Assembly (NCBI RefSeq): GCF_001465545.3
Contig: NZ_CP013480.3
Span: 5,394,001 to 5,458,000 of the forward strand
Origin: Pandoraea norimbergensis
GTDB lineage: Bacteria > Pseudomonadota > Gammaproteobacteria > Burkholderiales > Burkholderiaceae
Length of the DNA stretch: 64,000 nucleotides
Direction of reading: 5' to 3'
The notes under the pieces were generated by a model. The model made no database searches and was not told the origin of the DNA. It saw only the letters and a list, made by a program, of their open reading frames with translations. Positions within the stretch are counted from its first letter, which is position 1. The number at the start of each line of letters is the position of its first letter. Below are positions 15,581 through 24,578 of the stretch, piece after piece. The position numbers and the translations under genes are program-made.

Positions 15581-17503
15581 TTACGAGGATTTGCGCACGC
15601 GCAGGTACCATTCCACGAGCAGGCGAACCTGCTTCGGGGTATAGCCTTTTTCCACCATCCGGTTGACGAAGTTGGCGTGCTTTTCCTGATCCTCTTTGGA
15701 CGACTTCGCATTGAAGGAGATCACCGGCAGCAAGTCCTCGGTCGTGGAGAACATGCGCTTCTCGATGACGGCCCGCAGCTTCTCGTAACTTGTCCAGAGC
15801 GGATTCTTGCCCGCGTTGTTGGCGCGCGCGCGCAGGACAAAATTGACGATCTCGTTGCGGAAATCCTTCGGGTTCGTGATGCCGGCCGGCTTCTCGACTT
15901 TCTCCAGTTCATCGTTGAGCGCCGTGCGATCGAGAATTTCGCCGGTGTTCGGATCGCGATACTCCTGATCCTGAATCCAGAGATCCGCGAAATTCACATA
16001 ACGGTCGAAGATGTTCTGACCGTACTCGGAGTACGACTCCAGATACGCGGTCTGAATTTCCTTGCCGATGAACTCGACGAACGGTGCGGTCAGATACTCC
16101 TTGATGTACGAGAGATAGCGCTTCTCGACTTCGCCCGCATACTGCTCGCGCTCGATCTGCTGTTCGAGCACATACAGCATGTGCACCGGGTTGGCCGCGA
16201 CTTCGGTGTTGTCGAAGTTGAACACCTTCGAGAGCACCTTGAAGGCGAAACGCGTCGACATGCCGGTCATGCCTTCGTCCACCCCGGCGTAGTCGCGATA
16301 CTCCTGATACGACTTGGCCTTCGGGTCGATGTCCTTGAGGTTCTCGCCGTCGTAGACGCGCACCTTGGAGAAGACGTTGGAATTCTCGGGCTCTTTCAGA
16401 CGCGTAAGCACGGCGAATTGCGCGAGCATCTTGAGCACATTCGGGGCGCGCGGTGCATTGGCGAGCGAGCTGTTCTTCACGAGCTTCTCGTAGATCTTCA
16501 CCTCGTCGGTCACGCGCAGGCAGTACGGCACCTTCACGATGTAGATCCGGTCGAGGAAAGCCTCGTTATTGCGGTTGCCCTTGAAGCTCTGCCATTCCGC
16601 CTCGTTCGAGTGGGCGAGCACGATGCCGTCGAACGGAATCGCACCGAACCCTTCCGTGCCCTTGTAGTTGCCTTCCTGCGTTGCAGTCAGCAACGGGTGC
16701 AGCACCTTGATCGGGGCCTTGAACATTTCGACGAATTCGAGCAGGCCGCGATTGGCCAGACAGAGGCCGCCGGAATACGAGTACGCGTCCGGATCGTCCT
16801 GCGGGAATTCTTCGAGCTTGCGGATATCGACCTTGCCGACCAGCGACGAGATGTCCTGATTGTTTTCGTCACCCGGTTCGGTCTTGGCGATGGCGATCTG
16901 TTGCAGCACCGACGGACGCAGCTTCACCACGCGGAACTTGGTGATGTCGCCGTTGAATTCGTTCAGGCGCTTGGTCGCCCACGGCGAAGGAATCGTCGTG
17001 AGATACCGAATCGGGATACCGAAGTCCTCTTCAAGAATCTTGCCGTCTTCCTCGGGCGAGAACAGGCCCAGAGGTGACTCGTGCACCGGCGATCCCTTCA
17101 GGCAGTAGATGGGTACCTCTTCCATCAACACCTTCAGCTTCTCGGCCAGCGACGATTTGCCGCCGCCCGGAGGCCCGAGCAGATACAGGATCTGCTTGCG
17201 TTCTTCGAGCCCCTGCGCGGCGTGTTTGAAGAACGAGACGATTTGCTCGATGGTGTCTTCCATGCCGTAAAAGTCACGGAAGGCCGGATAGATCTTGATG
17301 ATCTTGTTCGAGAAGAGCCGCGAGAGTCGCGGGTCATGATGCGTATCGATGAGCTCGGGCTCACCGATGGCGCGCAGCATTCGTTCGGCCGCCGACGCAT
17401 ACGCGGTCGAGTCCTTCTTACAGATCTCCAGATACTCCTGGATGCTGTACTCCTCTTCCTTGCGTGCGTCGAAACGTGTCGTGTAGTGGCTGAAAATATC
17501 CAT
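15581..17503 (-). CDS. prkA: PrkA/YeaG serine protein kinase
   Basis: The protein has 640 residues, against 644 for E. coli YeaG. An AAA-like P-loop region (LLGPPGGGKSSLAEKL, about 109-124) is followed by DGIVLAHSNEAEW and the C-terminal PrkA domain. The start at 17503 is preferred because GAGG is 5 nt upstream; a longer frame from 17581 adds 26 unlikely residues. It heads the prkA-yeaH-spoVR operon. Family members are serine kinases, and AAA+ protease activity has been reported for some. About 1 kb of non-coding AT-richer DNA lies upstream and should hold its promoter. Confidence 0.94.
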   Translation of the reverse strand: MDIFSHYTTRFDARKEEEYSIQEYLEICKKDSTAYASAAERMLRAIGEPELIDTHHDPRLSRLFSNKIIKIYPAFRDFYGMEDTIEQIVSFFKHAAQGLEERKQILYLLGPPGGGKSSLAEKLKVLMEEVPIYCLKGSPVHESPLGLFSPEEDGKILEEDFGIPIRYLTTIPSPWATKRLNEFNGDITKFRVVKLRPSVLQQIAIAKTEPGDENNQDISSLVGKVDIRKLEEFPQDDPDAYSYSGGLCLANRGLLEFVEMFKAPIKVLHPLLTATQEGNYKGTEGFGAIPFDGIVLAHSNEAEWQSFKGNRNNEAFLDRIYIVKVPYCLRVTDEVKIYEKLVKNSSLANAPRAPNVLKMLAQFAVLTRLKEPENSNVFSKVRVYDGENLKDIDPKAKSYQEYRDYAGVDEGMTGMSTRFAFKVLSKVFNFDNTEVAANPVHMLYVLEQQIEREQYAGEVEKRYLSYIKEYLTAPFVEFIGKEIQTAYLESYSEYGQNIFDRYVNFADLWIQDQEYRDPNTGEILDRTALNDELEKVEKPAGITNPKDFRNEIVNFVLRARANNAGKNPLWTSYEKLRAVIEKRMFSTTEDLLPVISFNAKSSKEDQEKHANFVNRMVEKGYTPKQVRLLVEWYLRVRKSS

Positions 17504-18454
17504 ATGCCTCACCCCCGCTTCATCGGAAAACACCGCAACGCGATGCCCGCTCTGTTGCCTAAGACCCGGATGACTGCGCAATGGTTTCGACCTGGCTCAC
17601 TGCATGCCGGAGCGACGTTCGCGAAACCTTTCGCACTGTCCCCTCCCTCACATGAACGACTCAAAATCGGTTTAGGTTGACTTTAAACTTGTCACTAGAA
17701 AAAGCAACCGTTAACTCATCATATGCACAAACAAAAAAACTGTCGCTAGATATTTTCCGCAGCGCTAAGCATCCTCGATAACCCGCGGCCCATAAGGGTT
17801 TCCGAGAAATCTACGCATTGCGCATGCCCGATGAAATACATCAAAATTCGAGCGAATTCTCACGTGCATCGACACGCATTGCGCACTCGGGTTTGCCTGC
17901 ATTCGCAACACATCGTAATGTGTCGCTAATTATTAAGTAATCCTATTTATTCGATAGCGTTAAACAGGAAATGTCTGCACGCTGCGTGCGATGTTTTTTT
18001 GGAAAAAAGAGTGGGCGGCCCGACGACGTCGACGAGAGCGAAGACGTGGGCGCGAGACGAGTAGCGATCCGGCAGAAGCCGCGCGACTGCGCAAGCCGCG
18101 AAGGTCACACGCACTGCATGCGCCACTGGCATGAAGTCGTGACCGGAAAGCCGACGACGATCAGATGATTGAACGGGCGAACCTCCTCAGGCAGGGCCGG
18201 CATGCCGCGTCGCGCGAAGGTCGCTGCGCCGCATCATGTCGCCGTCTCATCAATGCCTTGCATATTGCCGAACTCTGGAATGAAGCGAACACCATGCCAG
18301 TCGATTCAGCGTGAAGTCATGTTACGCCGGTTCGCAAAAACGTGCTGCGGCGATATGTAACCCGTTGTGTCACACCGACGCCCCGCTACCTTGGCCGAAT
18401 GACGCCCTCGCCATCTTCGACACCGTCCAAGGCCGCGACGTGCCTGACGAATCA
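17504..18454. other. About 950-bp intergenic region with an AT-rich core
   Basis: No supported gene was found here. Short frames exist but lack ribosome sites and normal codon bias. Roughly 17690-17960 is clearly AT-richer than the surrounding GC-rich coding DNA, with A- and T-runs (for example TTTTTTTT followed by GGAAAAAA near 17993-18008). It separates the divergent prkA and znu operons and probably contains the prkA promoter and its regulator sites. I could not pick a convincing sigma-54 or sigma-70 motif. Confidence 0.5.
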
Positions 18455-18486
18455 TGTAATAATGCAACTTTGTTGCATTTATTACA
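18455..18486. promoter_or_regulatory. Zur-type operator upstream of the znu operon
   Basis: TGTAATAATGCAAC and GTTGCATTTATTACA form an inverted repeat around a TTT centre, perfect except for one extra T in the right arm. AT-rich palindromes with GTAAT/ATTAC ends, placed at zinc-uptake promoters, are typical of the zinc-responsive Fur homologue Zur. TAATAAT-like stretches inside could serve as the -10. It lies 38 bp before the first ORF of the operon. Confidence 0.7.
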
Positions 18487-18523
18487 CAGTTGCAATCTGT
18501 GTGATGTCCGCCCGACCCGCGCC

Positions 18524-18646
18524 ATGATTCGTTTTTCCGTTTGGCTCTATCGCCTCGCCGGCTGGCAGCGCACCGCACTTACCCTGCTGGTGCTCGTGCC
18601 GCTATGGGCGCTCGTCCTCTGGGCACTCCAGGGAGTCGCCTCGTGA
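18524..18646 (+). CDS. Small single-span membrane ORF coupled to znuC
   Basis: The frame has 40 residues. A basic amphipathic start (MIRFSVWLYRLAGWQR) is followed by one strongly hydrophobic helix (LTLLVLVPLWALVLWAL) and a short tail. Its TGA overlaps the GTG of znuC (GTGA), and it is the first ORF after the Zur-type palindrome, so it would be co-transcribed with and coupled to the zinc ABC importer. No Shine-Dalgarno precedes its ATG, so a short-leader or weakly translated message is possible. I do not recognise it. It could be an accessory subunit of the transporter, a leader peptide for znuC translation, or chance. Confidence 0.5.
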   Translation: MIRFSVWLYRLAGWQRTALTLLVLVPLWALVLWALQGVAS

Positions 18647-19401
18647 TCGGCTGCCGCAATCTCTCGGTCCGTTTCGGCCCCAATCTCGCGCTTGAAGGCG
18701 TGGACGCGACGTTCGCCCCGGGCGTGCTGTCGGCCGTCGTGGGCCCGAACGGCGGCGGCAAGACCACGCTGCTGCGCGTGCTCGCCGGCCTCCAGAAGGC
18801 AACCACCGGCAATGTCATCTGCGACGAGCCCGTCGCCTATCTCTCGCAACGCCCCGAGACCGACCATCGCTTCCCCATGTGCGTGGAAGAATATGTGCTC
18901 ACCGGCACGTGGCGCCGCACCGGCGACGCCCGCCGGCTCGGCCGCGACGAGTTCGCGCGTGCTCATGAGGCGCTGACCCGCGTCGGTCTTGCCGACAAGC
19001 GCGCACAGCCGCTGGAAGTTCTGTCGGGCGGCCAGTGGCAGCGTGCCCGCTTCGCCCGCCTGATCGTCGAAGATGCACCGATCGTTTTGCTGGATGAACC
19101 CCTCACCGGCATCGATGTGCCCTCTGCGGAACTGTTGCTGGCCTTGCTGGATCAATGGCGCAACGAGGGTCGAACGGTGGTGACGGTGCTGCACGATCTG
19201 CCGCTGGTTCTGGAGCGCTTTGCTTATGTCGCCGTGATGGCTGGCAAGCTGGTCGCTGCCGGTCGTCCGGCCGAGTGTTTACATAGTGGTTTCCCGTCGG
19301 CAGGCGGCACGTTCAGCGGCGTCGGTGGCAATGCCCACGTCGGCTTATCCGATGCCGGCGGCTACACGACCTTCACCGCAGGAGGCCGCCATGGCGCTTG
19401 A
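18643..19401 (+). CDS. znuC: Zinc ABC importer, ATPase ZnuC
   Basis: This cytoplasmic ATPase of the high-affinity zinc importer has 252 residues. Walker A is GPNGGGKTT (about 34-42), the Q-loop is in VAYLSQRPETDHRFP, the signature is LSGGQWQRARFARL, Walker B is IVLLDEPLTGID, and the switch His is in VLHDL. The GTG start at 18643 overlaps the small membrane ORF stop and has GGGAG 7 nt upstream; longer in-frame starts lack this support. The 3' end overlaps znuB by 11 nt. The C-terminal tail past residue 215 is Gly/Ala-rich and His-containing. Confidence 0.93.
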   Translation: MIGCRNLSVRFGPNLALEGVDATFAPGVLSAVVGPNGGGKTTLLRVLAGLQKATTGNVICDEPVAYLSQRPETDHRFPMCVEEYVLTGTWRRTGDARRLGRDEFARAHEALTRVGLADKRAQPLEVLSGGQWQRARFARLIVEDAPIVLLDEPLTGIDVPSAELLLALLDQWRNEGRTVVTVLHDLPLVLERFAYVAVMAGKLVAAGRPAECLHSGFPSAGGTFSGVGGNAHVGLSDAGGYTTFTAGGRHGA

Positions 19402-20269
19402 GTCACTGGGCGCCGTGGGCAACCTGATCCATCTGCTGATCGGCCCGTTTGCGGAATTCGATTTCATGCGGCACGCCCTGGTCGGCAGCCTCGCGCTGTC
19501 GATCGGCTGTACGCCCGTGGGGGTGTTCCTGCTGCTGCGGCGCATGAGCCTGATGGGCGATTCGCTCTCACATGCCGTGCTGCCGGGCGCTGCCGTCGGG
19601 TATCTGATCGGCGGGCTGTCGCTGCCGTGGATGGCGGGCGGCGGCATGGTCGCCGGCCTGCTCGTCGCGTTGCTGGCCGGGGTGTCGAGCCGCCGCACGC
19701 GTCTGGATGAAGGTGCGTCGTTCGCCGGCTTCTATTTGCTGGCACTGGCGGGCGGCGTGGTGATCGTCTCGAAATGGGGCAACAGCGTCGACCTGATGCA
19801 CCTGCTGTTCGGTTCGGTGCTGGCGGTGGACGATCCGTCGCTGATTCTCGTGGCCGCCATCGCGACCGTGACGCTCGCGTGGTTCGGCTGGCATTATCGC
19901 GGCCTCGTGCTCGACAGCGCCGATCCGGCGTTTCTCGGCCACGGGCACGGCAAAGCCGTGCTGCGCTATCACCTCGGCTTTACCGTGCTGACGGTGATGA
20001 ATCTGGTTGCAGGGTTTCAGGCCATGGGCACGCTCATGGCCGTGGGTCTGATGATGTTGCCGGCGGCCACCGCTCGTCTGGTGGCCAGCACGCTGCCGGG
20101 CATGCTGCTCGTGGCGTGGCTGGTCGCGAGCGCGTCGAGCGTCATCGGACTGCTGATTTCGTACTATCTGGCCTGCCCGTCGGGGCCGGCCATCGTTTTG
20201 ACGGCAGGGATCGCCTATCTTGGTGCGCTCCTTGTCACGCCGGGCCGCACACAGGCTCCGGCGATCTAA
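19391..20269 (+). CDS. znuB: Zinc ABC importer, permease ZnuB
   Basis: This inner-membrane permease of the ABC-3 (metal) family has 292 residues and about eight helices, with landmarks LLLRRMSLMGDSLSHAVLPG and DEGASFAGFYLLALAGGVVIVS. AGGAGG 5 nt before the ATG at 19391 fixes the start, and the gene begins inside the end of znuC. A short His motif (FLGHGHGKAV) on a loop may contact the metal. It sits between the ATPase and binding-protein genes. Confidence 0.93.
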   Translation: MALESLGAVGNLIHLLIGPFAEFDFMRHALVGSLALSIGCTPVGVFLLLRRMSLMGDSLSHAVLPGAAVGYLIGGLSLPWMAGGGMVAGLLVALLAGVSSRRTRLDEGASFAGFYLLALAGGVVIVSKWGNSVDLMHLLFGSVLAVDDPSLILVAAIATVTLAWFGWHYRGLVLDSADPAFLGHGHGKAVLRYHLGFTVLTVMNLVAGFQAMGTLMAVGLMMLPAATARLVASTLPGMLLVAWLVASASSVIGLLISYYLACPSGPAIVLTAGIAYLGALLVTPGRTQAPAI

Positions 20270-20280
20270 GAGAGGAAAAC

Positions 20281-21219
20281 ATGTTCGGATTGGGTAAATC
20301 GGGCGGTAAATCATGGCCGGGCGCGCGCTTCTTCGCCGCGCTGCTTTCGTCGGTCGCGCTCACGCTGGCAGTTGCCGGCCCGGCACAGGCACAAGACACA
20401 CGTCTGCCGGTCGGTGTGAGTTTCAGCATCCTGTCCGACATCGTGAAGGTGGTGGGCGGTGACCGCGTCGACGTCACAACATTGGTCGGCCCCGATCAGG
20501 ACACGCACGTCTATGAGCCGACCCCGGCCGACGTCGCCAAACTCTCGGGCACGAAACTGTTCTTCGTGAACGGCCTCGGTTTCGAAGGCTGGCTGCCGCG
20601 CCTGATGAAGGCCAGCCATTACCCGGGCAAGATCGTGACGGTCACCGACGGGCTCAAGCCCCGCACCATGCGCGACGACGGCAAGGTCGTCACCGACCCG
20701 CACATGTTCCAAGACCCGGTGCTGGTGAAGTCGATGGTCGACAACGTCGCCGCCGCGCTCTCACAGGCCGATCCGGCCGGCCGCGCCTACTACACCGATC
20801 GCGCAAAGAACTATCAGCTCGCGCTCGACGACCTGATCACCTGGGCCCGCAAGCAACTCGCCGCAGTGCCGGCCAACCGTCGCGTGGTGCTGACCTCGCA
20901 TGACGCCTTCGGCTATCTGGGCGAGCGCTTCGAGATCAAGTTCCTCGCCCCGGAAGGCGTGTCGACGGAAAGCGAAGCCAGCGCGCGCGATGTGGCCAAC
21001 CTGATCCGCATCATCCGCCGCACGGGCATCAAGGCCGTGTTCATGGAGAACATCTCGAATCCGCGCCTGATTCAACGCATTGCGCACGACGCGAAGGTGC
21101 AGGTCGACGGCAAGCTCTACTCGGACGCGCTCTCGCAAAACCCGGAAGCCTCCACCTATCTCCAGTTGTTCCAGCACAACATCCGCGCCATCGCCGCCGC
21201 GATGAAGGACAACCGCTAA
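20281..21219 (+). CDS. znuA: Zinc ABC importer, periplasmic binding protein ZnuA
   Basis: This cluster-A-I metal-binding protein has 312 residues, a signal peptide (cleavage after GPAQAQ) and the usual two lobes. Metal ligands fit the zinc type: His in QDTHVYEP, His in DPHMFQDP, and His in TSHDAFGYL, where manganese-specific relatives have Glu. An acidic residue in VDGKLYSDAL is a candidate fourth ligand. The His-rich loop of E. coli ZnuA is missing. AGAGAGGAAAAC precedes the ATG. Zinc as substrate is supported by the third His and the Zur-like palindrome before the operon. Confidence 0.92.
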   Translation: MFGLGKSGGKSWPGARFFAALLSSVALTLAVAGPAQAQDTRLPVGVSFSILSDIVKVVGGDRVDVTTLVGPDQDTHVYEPTPADVAKLSGTKLFFVNGLGFEGWLPRLMKASHYPGKIVTVTDGLKPRTMRDDGKVVTDPHMFQDPVLVKSMVDNVAAALSQADPAGRAYYTDRAKNYQLALDDLITWARKQLAAVPANRRVVLTSHDAFGYLGERFEIKFLAPEGVSTESEASARDVANLIRIIRRTGIKAVFMENISNPRLIQRIAHDAKVQVDGKLYSDALSQNPEASTYLQLFQHNIRAIAAAMKDNR

Positions 21220-21234
21220 GCCCTGCGGGCCTCG

Positions 21235-21267
21235 CTGCCTCTGGCCGGCCTTCGCCGGCCGGGGCAG
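21235..21267 (+). terminator. Strong hairpin after znuA, no T-run
   Basis: Nested arms CTGCC-TCT-GGCCGGC and GCCGGCC-GG-GGCAG surround a CTTC tetraloop 15 bp past the znuA stop. The position suits an operon end, but no T-stretch follows, so it may protect the 3' end rather than terminate by itself. Confidence 0.4.
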
Positions 21268-21336
21268 CCGTGACGGCCGCAAAAGTCGTGACGCCCCCAG
21301 CGTCCACCTGGCGCAATACCCCTGCCGTTCACGCGG

Positions 21337-21342
21337 TATAAT
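21337..21342 (+). promoter_or_regulatory. Consensus -10 element upstream of miaB
   Basis: TATAAT matches the -10 consensus exactly. No good -35 is seen at 16-18 bp spacing, so this promoter would need an activator or be weak. A terminator-like hairpin lies about 45 bp downstream, so a very short transcript is expected unless read-through occurs. Confidence 0.45.
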
Positions 21343-21383
21343 GCGCGCACCACTCACCGGCCCCGCTACGGAGGTCCGGACAG

Positions 21384-21402
21384 GCCGGCCACGCCGGCTT
21401 TT
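21384..21402 (+). terminator. Terminator or attenuator in the miaB leader
   Basis: GCCGGC-CAC-GCCGGC is followed by TTTT, then GCGTTTTGG, and a further C-rich stretch with six T at 21419-21424. It lies between the TATAAT at 21337 and the miaB start at 21519. Confidence 0.45.
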
Positions 21403-21518
21403 GCGTTTTGGCCGCCGCTTTTTTCTCTGGTCGGCCACCTGACAGAACCCCGGAAAACCTCCGAAATAACCAAATTACGGACGCCCCCAGGTTAACCACT
21501 GCGAACGGCGCACACTCA

Positions 21519-22862
21519 ATGGCAAAGAAGATTTACATCAAGACGTTCGGCTGTCAGATGAACGAGTACGACTCCGACAAGATGGCGGACGTGCTCGGCG
21601 CGGCCGAAGGTCTCGAGAAGACCGACACCCCCGAAGACGCTGACGTCATCCTGTTCAACACCTGCTCGGTGCGTGAAAAGGCGCAGGAAAAGGTGTTCTC
21701 GGATCTGGGCCGCATGCGCGCCCTCAAGGAAATCAAGCCGGATCTCGTGATCGGCGTCGGCGGCTGCGTCGCCAGCCAGGAAGGCGCCGCCATCGTGCAG
21801 CGCGCCCCGTATGTCGACGTCGTGTTCGGCCCGCAAACGCTGCACCGCCTGCCGCAGATGCTCGAGGCGCGCCGTGCCACCGGCCGCTCGCAAGTCGACA
21901 TCTCGTTCCCGGAAATCGAGAAGTTCGATCACCTGCCGCCCGCCAAGGTGGACGGTGCCACGGCCTTCGTCTCGATCATGGAAGGCTGCTCCAAATACTG
22001 TAGCTACTGCGTCGTGCCGTACACGCGCGGCGACGAAGTCTCGCGCCCGTTTGAAGACGTGCTCACGGAAATTGCCGGTCTGGCCGAGCAAGGCGTGCGC
22101 GAAATCACGCTGCTGGGCCAGAACGTGAACGCCTATCGCGGCCTGATGGCCGACGGCGAAATCGCCGACTTCGCCCTGCTGGTCGAATATGTGGCCGAAG
22201 TGCCCGGTATCGAGCGCATTCGCTTCACGACGAGTCATCCGAAGGAATTCACGCAGCGCCTGATCGACATGTACGCGAAGGTGCCCAAGCTCGTGAGCCA
22301 CCTGCACCTGCCGGTGCAGCACGGCGCCGACCGCGTGCTCTCGGCCATGAAGCGCGGCTACACGGCGCTGGAATACAAGTCGATCATTCGCCGTCTGCGT
22401 CAGGTTCGCCCGGACATGTCGATGTCGTCGGACTTCATCGTCGGCTTCCCCGGCGAGACCGAAGAAGATTTCGACAAGCTCATGGCGATGATTCACGAGA
22501 TCGGCTACGACACAAGCTTCTCGTTCATCTACAGCCCGCGCCCGGGCACGCCCGCTGCCAACCTGCCGGACGAAACGCCGCGTGAAGTCAAGCTGCGCCG
22601 CCTGCAACACTTGCAGGCCGTGGTCGAAGAAAACGCCGCGCGCATCAGTCAGCGTATGGTCGGCTCGCGTCAGCGCATTCTGGTCGAAGGCATCTCGCGC
22701 AAAGACCCGAACGAGCTGCAAGGCCGCACCGAGAACAACCGCGTGGTCAACTTCCCGGCTTCCGAGGCACAACGCAGCGCGCTCATCGGCCAGATGACGG
22801 ACGTCGTGATCACCTTCGCCTACCCGCACTCGCTGCGCGGCGAACTGATCATTACGCACTGA
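21519..22862 (+). CDS. miaB: tRNA-2-methylthio-N6-dimethylallyladenosine synthase MiaB
   Basis: This radical-SAM methylthiotransferase has 447 residues and modifies A37 of tRNAs reading UNN codons. The N-terminal domain binds a second cluster through cysteines in [22 protein letters not shown] and GGCVASQEG. The radical-SAM motif is CSKYCSYC (CxxxCxxC), followed by the MiaB landmark [11 protein letters not shown], and a C-terminal TRAM domain. ATG 21519 is chosen because the protein then begins directly with the domain ([15 protein letters not shown]); no strong ribosome site is seen. It heads a miaB-phoH-ybeY run that is common in proteobacteria. Confidence 0.96.
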   Translation: MAKKIYIKTFGCQMNEYDSDKMADVLGAAEGLEKTDTPEDADVILFNTCSVREKAQEKVFSDLGRMRALKEIKPDLVIGVGGCVASQEGAAIVQRAPYVDVVFGPQTLHRLPQMLEARRATGRSQVDISFPEIEKFDHLPPAKVDGATAFVSIMEGCSKYCSYCVVPYTRGDEVSRPFEDVLTEIAGLAEQGVREITLLGQNVNAYRGLMADGEIADFALLVEYVAEVPGIERIRFTTSHPKEFTQRLIDMYAKVPKLVSHLHLPVQHGADRVLSAMKRGYTALEYKSIIRRLRQVRPDMSMSSDFIVGFPGETEEDFDKLMAMIHEIGYDTSFSFIYSPRPGTPAANLPDETPREVKLRRLQHLQAVVEENAARISQRMVGSRQRILVEGISRKDPNELQGRTENNRVVNFPASEAQRSALIGQMTDVVITFAYPHSLRGELIITH

Positions 22863-22890
22863 TCGCCCTGCCCCATCACACCGGATCATC

Positions 22891-23961
22891 TTGAAAGCAC
22901 TCGCCCAAGAATTTACCGCGCCGCGCGACGACAATCGCCGGCTGGCCAACCTCTGCGGCCCGCTCGACGAGAACCTGCGCCAGATTGAGCAGGCCCTCGA
23001 CGTGTCGATTTCCCGCCGGGGTCATCGCTTCACGATTCGCGGCAAGAGTGCCGTCATCGCGACGCAGGCGCTGGAAAGCTTCTACAACCGCGCCACCGAA
23101 CCGCTGTCGGTCGACGACATTCAGTTGGGTCTGGTGGAAACGCGTCAGGGCCATGAGCCGATCCTGCGCCACGGCGACGACAACCCGTTCGCTACCGGTG
23201 ACGAGACGGAAACCGGTTCGCCGGTGCTGCACACCCGTCGCACCGACCTGCACGGCCGCACGCCAGCGCAGCGCGATTACCTCAAGCAGATTCTGTCGCA
23301 CGACGTCACGTTCGGCATCGGACCTGCGGGCACCGGCAAGACGTATCTGGCCGTGGCCTGCGCCGTCGACGCGCTGGAGCGCGACGCGGTCAAACGCATC
23401 GTACTCACGCGCCCGGCAGTCGAAGCCGGCGAGCGTCTCGGCTTTCTGCCGGGCGATCTCGCGCAGAAGGTCGATCCGTACCTGCGCCCGCTCTACGACG
23501 CGCTCTACGATCTGCTCGGCTTCGACAAGACACAGAAGTACTTCGAGAAGCAGATGATCGAGATTGCGCCGCTTGCCTATATGCGTGGGCGCACGCTCAA
23601 TCACGCGTTCATCATTCTCGACGAGGCGCAGAACACCACGCCTGAACAGATGAAGATGTTCCTCACGCGGATCGGCTTCGGCAGCAAGGCGGTGGTGACG
23701 GGCGACACGACGCAGGTCGACTTGCCGCGTGGCCACAAGAGCGGCCTGAACGAGGCGCAAGTCATCCTGAAGAACGTACGCGGCATCGCGATGACCCGTT
23801 TCACCAGCGTGGACGTGGTGCGTCACCCGCTGGTCGCGCGCATCGTCGATGCGTACGAAGCCCACGCCCAACACGCGGAAGCCGGGCTCGATTTGCCGGC
23901 ATCGGCCGATCACGAGCCGCGCCAACCCCGTCAGGCCCGTGCGCCGCGAGGCAACGCATGA
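22891..23961 (+). CDS. phoH: PhoH family ATPase
   Basis: This cytoplasmic P-loop ATPase has 356 residues and is related to superfamily 1 helicases, with an unclear role in RNA metabolism. Walker A is [15 protein letters not shown] and Walker B is [18 protein letters not shown], with the sensor [17 protein letters not shown]. The frame begins with TTG at 22891; no Shine-Dalgarno is evident. The gene is 28 bp after miaB and overlaps ybeY by 4 nt (ATGA). The PhoH-YbeY pairing is widespread and points to a joint role in ribosome or RNA quality control. Confidence 0.93.
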   Translation: MKALAQEFTAPRDDNRRLANLCGPLDENLRQIEQALDVSISRRGHRFTIRGKSAVIATQALESFYNRATEPLSVDDIQLGLVETRQGHEPILRHGDDNPFATGDETETGSPVLHTRRTDLHGRTPAQRDYLKQILSHDVTFGIGPAGTGKTYLAVACAVDALERDAVKRIVLTRPAVEAGERLGFLPGDLAQKVDPYLRPLYDALYDLLGFDKTQKYFEKQMIEIAPLAYMRGRTLNHAFIILDEAQNTTPEQMKMFLTRIGFGSKAVVTGDTTQVDLPRGHKSGLNEAQVILKNVRGIAMTRFTSVDVVRHPLVARIVDAYEAHAQHAEAGLDLPASADHEPRQPRQARAPRGNA

Positions 23962-24557
23962 GCGGTGCCCGCCCACGCCACGCGCTGACGCTGACGAGCC
24001 AGTTCGTACTCGGGCGCGACTTCGCCGCCCATAAGGCGGTGCTCTCGCGCGCCAACCTGCGCCGCTGGGTGCAGGCCGCGCAACTGGCCGACGCCGAGCT
24101 CACGCTGCGTTTTGTCGACGCCGACGAAGGTCAGGAGCTGAACCGCAGCTATCGCGGCAAGGACTACGCGACCAACGTGCTGACGTTCGCGTACGCGCAA
24201 GACGAGAGCGACCCGGTCATGGGCGACATCGTGCTGTGCTGCCCGGTGGTCGAGCGCGAGGCGAACGAGCAGGGTCTGACGCTCGAAGCCCATTACGCGC
24301 ATCTGATCGTGCACGGCGTGCTGCACGCGCAAGGCTACGATCACGAGGAAGACGACGAAGCCGAGGAAATGGAAGCGCTGGAGACGGAGATTCTTGCCGG
24401 CTTGGGCTACGCCGATCCTTATGCGTCGGAGAAGACCGCCGCACCGCGCAAGACGAAGACGGCCAAGACCATCGAGGCCACCAAGGCCTCCAAAGCCACT
24501 AAGGCCACGCCAGCCGCTGCCAAGACCACCCCGCCGGCCAAATCGCGCCGCGCCTGA
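23958..24557 (+). CDS. ybeY: Endoribonuclease YbeY (rRNA maturation factor)
   Basis: The protein has 199 residues. This zinc-dependent RNase matures the 16S rRNA 3' end and takes part in ribosome quality control. The metal motif [11 protein letters not shown] gives the three conserved histidines (about residues 118-128). It is longer than the usual 150-160 residues: from about residue 155 there is a Lys/Ala/Thr-rich tail ([18 protein letters not shown]) that looks disordered, basic and histone-H1-like. The ATG overlaps the phoH stop. Confidence 0.94.
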   Translation: MSGARPRHALTLTSQFVLGRDFAAHKAVLSRANLRRWVQAAQLADAELTLRFVDADEGQELNRSYRGKDYATNVLTFAYAQDESDPVMGDIVLCCPVVEREANEQGLTLEAHYAHLIVHGVLHAQGYDHEEDDEAEEMEALETEILAGLGYADPYASEKTAAPRKTKTAKTIEATKASKATKATPAAAKTTPPAKSRRA

Positions 24558-24578
24558 ACCGCCGATCGCATAGACAGC

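Noticed and set aside
17971..18360. Short plus-strand frames between prkA and znu
   Set aside because: They have no ribosome sites, no hydrophobic or conserved features, and atypical codon use.
18541..18642. Upstream start for znuC extending it by 34 residues
   Set aside because: The extension overlaps the small membrane ORF in another frame and lacks a ribosome site, while GTG 18643 has GGGAG at good spacing and the correct family N-terminus.
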